Source of the DNA: JBNRMR01 sp050942895
Lineage (GTDB): Bacteria > Bacillota > Clostridia > Christensenellales > UBA1750
Direction of reading: 5' to 3'
DNA length: 63,287 nt
NCBI GenBank assembly: GCA_050942895.1
Contig: JBMNOE010000015.1
Span: 1 to 63,287, forward strand
Shown piece after piece: positions 9,559 to 17,649 of this stretch. The notes below the pieces were generated by a model. That model was not told the origin of the DNA and ran no database searches. It saw only the letters and a program-made list of their open reading frames with translations. A program made the position numbers and the translations under genes. The first letter of the stretch is position 1, and each line of letters starts with the position of its first letter.

Positions 9559-9587
9559 AAAAGGAAGGGGTTTTCCCCTTCCTTTGC
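9559..9587. terminator. Terminator between sulfatase and proS
   Basis: A hairpin with an 11-bp stem (AAAGGAAGGGG / CCCCTTCCTTT) and a TTTT loop lies between the convergent sulfatase and proS genes. The A-rich and T-rich flanks allow it to serve both strands. Confidence 0.75.
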
Positions 9588-9636
9588 TGTGCATTGCTTC
9601 AAAAAATGCAATTATGGCGCTAAAATAAACTATAAA

Positions 9637-11076
9637 CTAATACTGCTTTGCAAAGTAGATCATTGTCTTGGCGGGCTTGCCGCAGCAGACGCAGTTTTCA
9701 CCGATGGGTTTTTCATCCTCGGGGATGTTGCGGGTGGGGGCGCCGGTTTTTTCCCTGATGTCGTCCTCGCAGGCCCTTTCGCCGCACCACATGGCCCTGG
9801 CAAAGCCGTCCTGAACGGCATCATAAAGCTCCTCCATGCTCAGGGCATCTTTCATGCGGCTTTGCATGAAGTCATAAGCCTTTTTGAACATGGTTTCATG
9901 GATATCCTCCAAAAGCTTGGGGAGGGAGTCGGCGAGGCCGTCAATGGGCAGAGTGGATTTTTCAAAGTTATCACGCCTGCAAACGGTGACAACGCCCTGC
10001 TCAAGATCTCTTGGGCCGATCTCAACGCGCACGGGTACGCCCTTCAGCTCCCATTCGTTGAACTTCCAGCCGGCGCTGTAGCCCTCGCGGTCGTCCAGCT
10101 TGACGCGGATTCCTGCCGCCTTTAAATTTTCATACACATCCCTTGCGCCTTCGTTAACGCCGGGCTTGTGGGCAGCGATGGGCAGTATGACGGCCTGTAT
10201 CGGCGCGACTCTGGGGGGCATAACAAGGCCGCGCTCATCGCCGTGGACCATGACTATGGCGCCGATGAGACGGGTGGAAGCGCCCCAACTGCTCTGGTGG
10301 CAATATTCCAGCTTGCCCTCCTTGCTGAGGTAGGTAATGTCAAAGGCCTTTGCAAAGCGGCTGCCGAAGTCGTGGCTGGTGCCCGCCTGCAAAGCCTTGC
10401 CGTCCTGCATCATGGCCTCGATTGAATAGGTGGCCTCGGCGCCGGCGAACTTTTCCTTGTCGGTCTTGCGGCCGGCGATTACAGGCATGGCCAGAGCGTT
10501 TTCGGCCATGTCCTTATAGACGTTAAGCATCTGCTCCGTTTCGGCCTTGCTTTCCTCGGCGGTGGCGTGGCAGGTGTGGCCTTCCTGCCATAAAAACTCC
10601 ATTGTGCGCAGGAAGGGGCGGGTGGTCTTTTCCCAGCGGACTACGCTGCACCACTGGTTATAAAGCATGGGCAGGTCGCGGTAGGACTGCACCCACTTGG
10701 AATACATGGCGCTGAAAAGGGTCTCCGAGGTGGGGCGCACCACGAGCCTTTCCTGCAGGACCTCGCTGCCGCCCTGGGTAACATAGGCCACTTCGGGGGC
10801 AAAGCCCTCCACATGCTCCGCTTCCTTTTGCAGGAGGCTTTCGGGTATGAACATGGGCATGGACACGTTTTCATGGCCGGTGGCCTTAAAGCGAGTGTCC
10901 AGTTCCCGCTGAATATTCTCCCAAAGGGCGTAGCCATAGGGGCGGATGGCCATGCAGCCCCGGACGGGGGCATAGTCCACCAGCTCGCTCTTAAGTATGA
11001 CATCGGTGTACCACTGGGAGAAATCTTCCTCCCGGGCGGTGATATGGGCTACAAATTCCTGTTTGTTTTTTGCCAT
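9637..11076 (-). CDS. proS: Prolyl-tRNA synthetase, archaeal/eukaryal type
   Basis: ProS charges tRNA-Pro. The 479-residue length, lack of an editing insertion, class II motif 2 (RWEKTTRPFLRTMEFLWQEG) and motif 3 (GDERGLVMPPRVAP) mark the archaeal/eukaryal-like ProRS. A C-terminal zinc-type domain (MWCGERACEDDI, CVCCGK) and the terminal Tyr (YFAKQY) agree with this. The frame opens 18 bases earlier, but the ATG at 11076 fits the GAAGGGATG ribosome site better. A T-box leader precedes it, so expression should follow uncharged tRNA-Pro. The leader next to the start is tandemly duplicated. Confidence 0.95.
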   Translation of the reverse strand: MAKNKQEFVAHITAREEDFSQWYTDVILKSELVDYAPVRGCMAIRPYGYALWENIQRELDTRFKATGHENVSMPMFIPESLLQKEAEHVEGFAPEVAYVTQGGSEVLQERLVVRPTSETLFSAMYSKWVQSYRDLPMLYNQWCSVVRWEKTTRPFLRTMEFLWQEGHTCHATAEESKAETEQMLNVYKDMAENALAMPVIAGRKTDKEKFAGAEATYSIEAMMQDGKALQAGTSHDFGSRFAKAFDITYLSKEGKLEYCHQSSWGASTRLIGAIVMVHGDERGLVMPPRVAPIQAVILPIAAHKPGVNEGARDVYENLKAAGIRVKLDDREGYSAGWKFNEWELKGVPVRVEIGPRDLEQGVVTVCRRDNFEKSTLPIDGLADSLPKLLEDIHETMFKKAYDFMQSRMKDALSMEELYDAVQDGFARAMWCGERACEDDIREKTGAPTRNIPEDEKPIGENCVCCGKPAKTMIYFAKQY

Positions 11077-11080
11077 TTTA

Positions 11081-11173
11081 ATACATCCCTTCACGGTGTT
11101 TTTAAGTTAATCAGCCAAAGAAATAAATACATTCCTTTACGGTGTTTTTTAGTTAATACGCTAAAGAAAATAA
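11081..11173 (-). repeat. 46-bp tandem duplication in the proS 5' leader
   Basis: Two imperfect copies, 11081-11126 and 11127-11173, each contain the ribosome-site-like GGGATG or GGAATG followed by TATT. They lie between the T-box terminator and the proS start. Only the promoter-distal copy is at usable distance from the ATG at 11076. The other copy could start a short peptide (MYLFLWLINLKTP) that ends just before proS. Confidence 0.75.
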
Positions 11174-11189
11174 GCTAAGAAAATGATAT

Positions 11190-11410
11190 AAAAATCCGCC
11201 CAGATAAAAATGTCTGGACGGAATTATCCGCGGTACCACCAAACTTGGCGCAATCAAGGAAAGCGCCCGGCTCGCTGCCTTTTAACGCGGGCCTGCGGCA
11301 AGCTTTTAAGAAGATGGGATGCCTTGGGGTTTGCATTCGCCTGTTTCACCATGTCAGGAGATCTCTTTTTGCCTTACCCGAAGCTTGAGCTTCCGCTTGC
11401 ATTATCAATA
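11190..11410 (-). promoter_or_regulatory. T-box riboswitch leader of proS
   Basis: The minus strand contains the T-box core GGTGGTACCGCGG (core at 11228-11238), which pairs with the tRNA acceptor end. Just after it is a 10-bp terminator stem (TCCGTCCAGA / TCTGGGCGGA, 11198-11222) with a following TTTTTAT. Upstream is a stem I region of about 150 bases. A CCCC run at 11326-11329 could provide the proline specifier codon (CCN), but I could not place the specifier loop with certainty. The gene context supports proline. Confidence 0.92.
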
Positions 11411-11413
11411 TAT

Positions 11414-11442
11414 ACTCTATTACATTTTTCTGATAATTTCAA
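11414..11442 (-). promoter_or_regulatory. Promoter of the T-box proS transcript
   Basis: On the minus strand TTGAAA (11437-11442) and TAGAGT (11414-11419) are 17 bp apart, directly upstream of the T-box stem I region. Confidence 0.55.
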
Positions 11443-11578
11443 GTGCTTTTTTAAAAGAGGTCTTTTCGTGGCTGCGCCGCGCCCGCCCGCCCGCGATGAA
11501 AACCTCTTTCCTGAGCGGAAATGGGTTTTCATCTCCCTAAAGGCTTTCGGGAAAGCAAGTTTCTTTTCTTTTTTGCGT

Positions 11579-13273
11579 TCAGCCGATGGCGTTGGACAGC
11601 ATTTCGCTGGCATCGCTTGATATCAGCGGAAGCAATCTTTCAGCTTCGGGCCTCTCCTTTGCCATGCAGTTCACATAGAGCTTAACCTTGGGCTCCGTTC
11701 CGGAGGGGCGCACGCAAACCCAGGAGCCGCCTTCGAGCCTGTAAAAAAGCACATTGCTCTTTGTGAAGCCGGGGATATTGCCCAGGTAATCGGTGACGGA
11801 TGTTACCCTGACCCCGCCGATCTCCCTTGGAGGATTCCCCCTCAGGCCGGACATGGCCCTTGCCATATTCACCTGACCCTCTGCGCCGGGGAAGTCGATG
11901 GAGCAGATATTTTCCGTGCACCAGCCGTATCTATCGTAAATCTGCTCGAGGCCTTCGTGGAGGGAGCGGCCCGCTTCCTTGTGCATCAGTGCGCATTCGG
12001 CCAAGAGCAGCGACGCGTTCACGCCGTCCTTGTCGCGTACATCCTTGCCGGAGAGGTAGCCGAAGCTTTCCTCGAAGCCAAAAAGGAAGCTGTATCGCCC
12101 GCTTTCCTCGAATTCCTGAATCTTCTCGGCGATGAACTTGAAGCCGGTCAGGACATCAATGACGGCGACGCCGAAATCCTCCGCGATGATGTTCACCATG
12201 TCAGTCGAGACGATTGACTTAACTATTGCGCCGTTTTGGGGCAAAGCGTTCTTTTCCTTTAGGCCGGACATTATGTAATGGGCCAGCAGGACGCCGATCT
12301 GGTTGCCGGTGAGCAGCACATATTCCCCGCCGCTTGTCTTAACCGCCACGCCCACACGGTCGCAGTCGGGATCGGTGGCGAAAACAAGATCCGCATTCTT
12401 CCGGTCGGCAAGCTCAAGGGCGAGTTTAAAGGCTTCCTTGTTTTCGGGGTTGGGAACGCCCACAGTGGTAAAGTCCGGATCGGGCTGCTGCTGCTCCTTC
12501 ACGGTGAAAACCCTCGTGAAGCCCGCGCGCTTTAGGACTTCCACCACGGGCACATTTCCGCTGCCGTTAAGAGGGGTGTAGACGATGCTGATATCGCCTC
12601 CTCTTTCAAGGCCCGCTTCCGGCCTTATTGAAAGGCCCAGCACCATCTTGTAATATGCTTCGTCCAGCTCGGGGCCGATATATTCTAAAAGGCCACTTGC
12701 AAGGGCATCCTGCTCGCTGATGAGCCTTGCGCCATCATAGGGAAGCTTGTTTATGCATTCGGTCACGGCGGCGGCGGGCTCCGGAGGGAGCTGGGCGCCA
12801 TCGCTCCAGTAGGCCTTGTAGCCGTTGTAGGCGCTGGGGTTATGGGAGGCGGTTATAACCACGCCGGCGGCGCAGGCGTAATGGCGCACGGCAAAAGACA
12901 GAAGCGCCACAGGGCGCAGAGCGTCGAAGAGCAGCGCCTTAATGCCGTTTGCTGAAAGAACCAATGCGGTTTCAAGGGCGAATTCTTTGCTGAAGCGGCG
13001 GGAATCATAGCCGATGGCGACGGGGGCGCCGGTGCCGGTGGAGAGGATGTAGTCGGCAAAGCCCTGGGTGGCCCTGCGAATTGAATAAATGTTGATGCGG
13101 TTTCTGCCCGCGGCGATGACTCCCCTCATGCCGGCTGTGCCGAAGGCAAGGTCGGTGTAGAAGCGGTCCTTTATTTCCTCTTCATCGTCCTTGATGGAAA
13201 GGAGCTCATTATAGGTTTTTTCGTCGCCTTTGAACATCTCAAGCCACTGTTGATAAGCTTCTTTATAATGCAT
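11579..13273 (-). CDS. Phosphoglucomutase/phosphomannomutase, PgcA type
   Basis: This alpha-D-phosphohexomutase interconverts hexose 1- and 6-phosphates and feeds cell-envelope and storage sugar synthesis. The 564-residue length matches the PgcA/YbbT group. It shows the phosphoserine loop TASHNPSAYNGYK, the metal loop DPDCDRVGVAV, the sugar-binding GFEESFGYL, and the phosphate-binding RPSGTEPKVKLYV near the C-terminus. The ATG at 13273 has an exact GGAGGTG ribosome site. It stands alone between the proS T-box and the tandem repeat array. Confidence 0.93.
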   Translation of the reverse strand: MHYKEAYQQWLEMFKGDEKTYNELLSIKDDEEEIKDRFYTDLAFGTAGMRGVIAAGRNRINIYSIRRATQGFADYILSTGTGAPVAIGYDSRRFSKEFALETALVLSANGIKALLFDALRPVALLSFAVRHYACAAGVVITASHNPSAYNGYKAYWSDGAQLPPEPAAAVTECINKLPYDGARLISEQDALASGLLEYIGPELDEAYYKMVLGLSIRPEAGLERGGDISIVYTPLNGSGNVPVVEVLKRAGFTRVFTVKEQQQPDPDFTTVGVPNPENKEAFKLALELADRKNADLVFATDPDCDRVGVAVKTSGGEYVLLTGNQIGVLLAHYIMSGLKEKNALPQNGAIVKSIVSTDMVNIIAEDFGVAVIDVLTGFKFIAEKIQEFEESGRYSFLFGFEESFGYLSGKDVRDKDGVNASLLLAECALMHKEAGRSLHEGLEQIYDRYGWCTENICSIDFPGAEGQVNMARAMSGLRGNPPREIGGVRVTSVTDYLGNIPGFTKSNVLFYRLEGGSWVCVRPSGTEPKVKLYVNCMAKERPEAERLLPLISSDASEMLSNAIG

Positions 13274-13375
13274 GGCCGCACCTCCGTTGTTATCTTGGGT
13301 AAAATCTGGTATTCGCTGGCTTAATTATACAATCTATTCGCAGCGCAGGCAATACGGCAAAGCGAATGCTGGTAT

Positions 13376-13940
13376 TCTTCGCCGACGCTTTGTGAGGGGT
13401 TCCAAGGGGCCATCCCTTGGCGGGATAGGGTGCGGGGGAGGGCGGCGCCCTTCCCCGGGTAGCCGCGCTCCGCATATAAATAAACGCTTTGATTTCCCAC
13501 CGACGCGTTGCGAAGGGTTCCAAGGGAGCATCCCTTAGCGGGATAGGGCGCGGGGGAGGGCAGCGCCCTTCCCCGGGTAGCCACGCTTCGCATATAAATA
13601 AACGCTTTGATTTTTCGCCGACGCGTTGCGAAGGGTTCCAAGGGAGCATCCCTTGGCGGGAGAGGGTCCGGGGGAGGGCAGCGCCCTTCCCCGGAGAGCC
13701 GCGCTCCGCATAAAAATAAACGTTTTGATTTTTCGCCGACGCGTTGCGAAGGGTTCCAAGGGAGCATCCCTTGGCGGGAGAGGGTCCGGGGGATGGCAGC
13801 GCCCTTCCCCGGAGAGCTGCGCCCCGCATATAAATAAACGCTTTGATTTTTCGCCGACGCGTTGCGAAGGGTTCCAAGGGAGCATCCCTTGGCGGGAGAG
13901 GGCGCGGGGGAGGGCAGCGCCCTTCCCCGGTAAAAACCCA
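13376..13940 (+). repeat. Five-copy tandem array of the two-hairpin element (118-119 bp unit)
   Basis: Five units start near 13376, 13495, 13614, 13732 and 13850, with a period of 118 or 119 bp measured at the GCGTTGCGAAGG landmark. Each has hairpin A (CCAAGGGAGCATCCCTTGG type) and hairpin B (CCGGGG-AGGGC stem with an AGC loop). Units 1-4 add an A/T-rich tail, CATATAAATAAACGCTTTGA, before the next unit. Copies are about 90-97% alike, which points to recent unit-by-unit expansion. The array begins 33 bp after the LCP-like gene's stop. Long open frames cross it on both strands, but they are by-products of the repeat and not genes. Confidence 0.92.
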
Positions 13941-13967
13941 AACAGCGACCGCCGCTTAGGCGAAACA

Positions 13968-14987
13968 CTATTTTAAATAAATATACTCCATAATCCAGTC
14001 ATGCAGCCACACGGTATCAAAGACCCAATGGCTCTCACCGGCGAAGGCCCTGTCGATGCCGGAGGGAAAGACCATGCTGCCTCTTATGGTTTCACTTTCA
14101 TAGCCGTAAAGACCTTCCAGAAACGGCTCTCCATCATCGTGATACAGCAAACTGGAGGGCTCCAATTCAATGCCCCCATTTTCTTTTGCCATTTGCAAAA
14201 CCCAGTCAAATGTATGCTGCAGCCTTCTGATCTGCAATATATCCGTGCCGGTATTATTGGGGAATATCGTAAACTCAAGAAAAGGAATGGCCTGATCGCC
14301 TGAAAGCACCAAAGATGTCATGTCCGGGTTTGTGAGGGCATCGGGGCTCAGCCCTGAGATGCTTTTTGCCACATCGATATCATAATCAGAATTTTTGCCC
14401 TGAATGGGCAGATTCCTTTTCAGCCAAACGGCCAGGCTATCGTTGCTGCTGTCCAGCGGATAGGTGAGGGATGCACCGGGAGAGTCCACTATTGATACGG
14501 GAGGCATGTCTGAAATGTTCACGCGCATACCTCCTGCCTTGTTTATTATCTCCCGCAAGTTTTGCGGCGACAGAGCGATCACCCTGTCCAGAGGGGCGCC
14601 ATCCAGCAGAATATGCACCGATTCTGCAAGCCCTGCGATCTTGCTTTGAAGATCGGCCCCCTGGGAATAGGTGGCTTTGATGGGCGCGTATTGCGCCACG
14701 CCTGAGCTTACTATGGCGCGGGAGTTCACAGGTATGGAGAGCACCGAAAGCAGCCCATTTTCCGGGCTGTCGGCCACGAGAAAAAGGGCGAGAAGCTTGT
14801 TTTGATCATCATCGGCGTAAATTATTAGCGTGGTGTTGCTCCTGTTTGCGCCATCCACGCTCTGATTTTCCTGAACCTCCTGAGCAAGAGCGATGGGAAG
14901 GAAAGGCATTGCCGCAAACAAAATCGACAGCAGCGCTGCAAGGCAAACCAGCTTAGTTTTTATCTGCCCAGTTTTGCTCCTTGCCAT
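13968..14987 (-). CDS. Exported LCP (LytR-CpsA-Psr)-like protein lacking catalytic arginines
   Basis: A 339-residue protein with an N-terminal signal or anchor helix (LVCLAALLSILFAAMPFLPIA). Residues about 50-165 follow the order of an LCP domain: a strand with ADDDQNKLLALFLV, then LLSVLSIPVNSR where active LCP enzymes have SIPRDTR, then IKATYSQG, then a helix and GGMRVNI. LCP proteins attach teichoic acid or glycans to peptidoglycan. Here the conserved Arg after SIP is Val, so transferase activity is doubtful. The second half is unassigned. The start has an AAGGAGGGGG ribosome site. The next gene upstream is an mreB homologue, consistent with a cell-envelope role. Confidence 0.6.
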   Translation of the reverse strand: MARSKTGQIKTKLVCLAALLSILFAAMPFLPIALAQEVQENQSVDGANRSNTTLIIYADDDQNKLLALFLVADSPENGLLSVLSIPVNSRAIVSSGVAQYAPIKATYSQGADLQSKIAGLAESVHILLDGAPLDRVIALSPQNLREIINKAGGMRVNISDMPPVSIVDSPGASLTYPLDSSNDSLAVWLKRNLPIQGKNSDYDIDVAKSISGLSPDALTNPDMTSLVLSGDQAIPFLEFTIFPNNTGTDILQIRRLQHTFDWVLQMAKENGGIELEPSSLLYHDDGEPFLEGLYGYESETIRGSMVFPSGIDRAFAGESHWVFDTVWLHDWIMEYIYLK

Positions 14988-15028
14988 TTTCCCCCTCCTT
15001 TTATGTTGGAAAGATTAAATCACGGCGA

Positions 15029-16069
15029 TTATATGCTAAGATAGCTGCCGCCGCGCCTATATTCAAATATTGCATCGCCTAGGGCGTCGATATCCTCCAG
15101 GGCGCGCCCGGTGCCTATCGCCACGCAGGACTGGGCGTTTTCCGCCACTTTGCATGGCAGCCTCATGTGATCGCTGGCCAGAACATCCAGCCCGTAAAGC
15201 AAAGCGCCCCCGCCTGTGAACACTATGCCGCTTTCATATATATCGGCGGCGAGCTCAGGCGGTATGCGCTCCAAAACCTGATGGATGGCGTCCAGCAGGT
15301 TGATGGCAGGCTCATAGAGGGCCCCGGTAAGCTCGTCCGAGGAGACGCTGACAGTGCACGGCATTCCCGAAGCCAGGCTTCGGCCGCTCACATCCATATA
15401 CTGGGTCTGCTCCCGTAAAACCGCGCCTCCCAGCTGAATTTTCAGGTTTTCCGCCGTGCGCTCCCCGATCAGCAGATTATGCTGCCGGCGCATATGGCGG
15501 ACTATGGCTTCGTCAAAGGAATCGCCCGCTGTCTTGGAGCAGGAGGAGGCCACCGCCTTTCCCATTGAGATGACGGCGATGTCGCAGGTGCCGCCGCCGA
15601 TATCAACCACCATCGAACCCTGGGGCAAAGAAATGTCTATGCCTGCGCCGATGGCCGCCGCGATAGGCTCCTCGATGAGGCGCACGCTGCTGGCGCCCGC
15701 GTCCATTGTGGCGTCCACCACGGAGCGCTTTTCAACCTCCGTCACGCCTGAAGGCACACAAACAACAACCCGGGGCTTAAAAAAAAGCCGCCTGTTATAT
15801 ATACTCTTAAGGAAATGCTGAAGCATTTTTACTGTCACATCATAGTCGGATATGACGCCGTCCCGCAGGGGGCGAACCACCGCTATGCTCTGCGGCGCAC
15901 GGCCGATCATCCTGAGTGCCTGTTCGCCCACGGCGACGATGCCGCCGGAGCTTTTATCGAGCGCAACAACAGAGGGCTCCCTCAGCACGATGCCCTTTCC
16001 CTTCACATATATGATGACCGAGGAGGTTCCAAGGTCTATGGCAATGTCCGCTCGTCCAAACAAGAACAC
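15029..16069 (-). CDS. MreB/Mbl-family rod-shape actin homologue
   Basis: A 346-residue cytoskeletal ATPase that organises lateral wall synthesis. Phosphate loops are visible as IAIDLGTSSVIIYVKGKG and MVVDIGGGTCDIAVIS, with the adenosine motif IVFTGGGALLYGLD and VPSGVTEVEKRSVVDA between them. The length is typical of MreB/Mbl. It lies outside the usual mreBCD cluster, so it is probably an Mbl- or MreBH-like paralogue. The start is GTG at 16069 with a GAAAGGAAA ribosome site. The 40 bp between it and the following LCP-like gene suggest co-transcription. Confidence 0.93.
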   Translation of the reverse strand: MFLFGRADIAIDLGTSSVIIYVKGKGIVLREPSVVALDKSSGGIVAVGEQALRMIGRAPQSIAVVRPLRDGVISDYDVTVKMLQHFLKSIYNRRLFFKPRVVVCVPSGVTEVEKRSVVDATMDAGASSVRLIEEPIAAAIGAGIDISLPQGSMVVDIGGGTCDIAVISMGKAVASSCSKTAGDSFDEAIVRHMRRQHNLLIGERTAENLKIQLGGAVLREQTQYMDVSGRSLASGMPCTVSVSSDELTGALYEPAINLLDAIHQVLERIPPELAADIYESGIVFTGGGALLYGLDVLASDHMRLPCKVAENAQSCVAIGTGRALEDIDALGDAIFEYRRGGSYLSI

Positions 16070-16341
16070 ACTTTCCTTTCGCGCGGATTCAGGGCTTAAG
16101 TCCCGTTGCCGCAGCGCTTTATATGGTCAAATAATTCTCATGCTAATTCCCTTGAATAATTTGACAGATAAGGTATTCTTCGTCAATGGCAGCAAATCCT
16201 TCTTATTAGCAATTTTATTTGGGAACAGGGGCTAATAATGGAGTTAATATTTACAGAAAATTGGGAATGAGTCCATATTGGAAAGGGATTTTACCCTGCC
16301 CGTGCCTTGGGCGGTCCATGGGAAAGCCTGTTCCGTAAGCC

Positions 16342-17649
16342 TCATTTGATTCTGCGCGCCTCCAGATAATAGCGCTTGTCCCTGGCGTTTCCTATTGAGA
16401 AAGTCTTTCGGGGGAGGGGGCCGCTTAAGAGAATGCTCTTGAAAAGCTGCGGTTTTTCGATGGCTTCGCAGAGAAAACCCAAAGAACCTGCCTTTTGCGC
16501 AAGGCTGAAAAGGGCGTCGTCGCCGTGGATGTAGTCGATTATCACGCTGCCGTTTGCGCTGATATATTCATCCAGAAAAAGCTGCAGCGTGCCCACAGGC
16601 AGACTGTGGGGCGCATTTTCAACAGCAAGCTCGCCTCCGGTTTCGCCGCATAAATAGCGGACGATCTGCCTGCCATAACTGCCCTGCTGCGCATTCGCCC
16701 AGCTTTCAAAGGCCGAAAGGACGGCTTCGGGGCGGCAGTTTTCCAGCAGCCTGTGGATAGGCTCGAACTGGAGGCTCTCCTCGTGCAGATTGTTAAGCTC
16801 CACAAGAGCATATCTCGCAAGGTGATCTTCCCATTGATCTGCGGGCAGCTTCTGTTTTGTCCTTTCCCATATTGTCTTTGCCGTGGCCAGGGAATGGTTG
16901 CCGTCGCCCATGGCGAATGTCATCCTTCCAAGGCGCGATATTTCATCGGCAGTCAGGCCGTATTTTTCCGCTTGAACCTTTGCGCCTGCAAGATTGTCTA
17001 TGGCGCTTGCAATCAAATCTATGAGGCCGCTGTCCTCGCTTATTCCATAGCCGGTGATGTGGCCGCCGCCAAGCATCAGGTCAAAATCGTACAGCAATTC
17101 CATATCGCCCGTCTTGTTTAAGAGGGGTTCAATCACTGTTTTTTCAGGGTCATCGATAAGCACCAGTATGTGAGGAAGCTCAAGCGGCGCATTTTCGCGG
17201 ATTTTCACCCTGGGCGGAAGGCGTGATATGATCGTGCCCTCCGTGGCTCTTATCGGGCTTTTAGAGCCCCGGGAAAAGTCATATGCTTCCAGATCAAGCA
17301 GCGCCAAGAGCCCCGTTCTGATGCCGGCGCCGATCTGTCTTTTAACCAGCACAAAGCCGGAAAACTCCCTTGGAAGAAGGTTCTGCGCCAGATATTCCTC
17401 CATCCGGGCGTTGATTTTGGGCACCCGCTCATCCGCCTCGTCAAGATATATCTCAGGCAGAGTTATTTTGAGGGTCGACGGGCTTTCGCCTGCCGTTTTT
17501 TCCACATCGCGCCAGTATTCCGGCTGTGATGTGAACTGGTCGCAGGCTATGACCGCCCATTTTTCCATTTCAGCAGCCTCGGCGGGGAGCAGCACTTTGG
17601 GCAGGTTAAGGCTGGTTTCTCTCAGCTTTCTCATTGAAGATTCTTGCAT
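16342..17649 (-). CDS. DUF1015 family protein
   Basis: A 435-residue member of the DUF1015 (COG4198) family. Typical segments are WAVIACDQFTSQPEYW at the N-terminus, EGTIISRLPPRVKIRE, and MGDGNHSLATAK, the counterpart of the family's DGHHR-type motif. The biochemical function of the family is not established, though its genes often lie beside amino-acid biosynthesis genes. Here the ATG is immediately after the thrC stop with no spacer, so the two are translationally coupled. The 260 bp between its stop and the mreB-like start hold nothing I can identify. Confidence 0.9.
   Translation of the reverse strand: MQESSMRKLRETSLNLPKVLLPAEAAEMEKWAVIACDQFTSQPEYWRDVEKTAGESPSTLKITLPEIYLDEADERVPKINARMEEYLAQNLLPREFSGFVLVKRQIGAGIRTGLLALLDLEAYDFSRGSKSPIRATEGTIISRLPPRVKIRENAPLELPHILVLIDDPEKTVIEPLLNKTGDMELLYDFDLMLGGGHITGYGISEDSGLIDLIASAIDNLAGAKVQAEKYGLTADEISRLGRMTFAMGDGNHSLATAKTIWERTKQKLPADQWEDHLARYALVELNNLHEESLQFEPIHRLLENCRPEAVLSAFESWANAQQGSYGRQIVRYLCGETGGELAVENAPHSLPVGTLQLFLDEYISANGSVIIDYIHGDDALFSLAQKAGSLGFLCEAIEKPQLFKSILLSGPLPRKTFSIGNARDKRYYLEARRIK

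Noticed and set aside
13376..13940. Possible CRISPR array
   Set aside because: Repeats are directly adjacent 118-bp units that are similar along their whole length. There are no unique spacers and no cas genes.
13290..13976. Several long frames on both strands (up to 215 codons) across the tandem array
   Set aside because: Unit length of 118-119 bp shifts frame in each copy, all frames stay open because the unit lacks stops, there are no ribosome sites, and the products are Gly/Pro/Arg-rich translations of hairpins.
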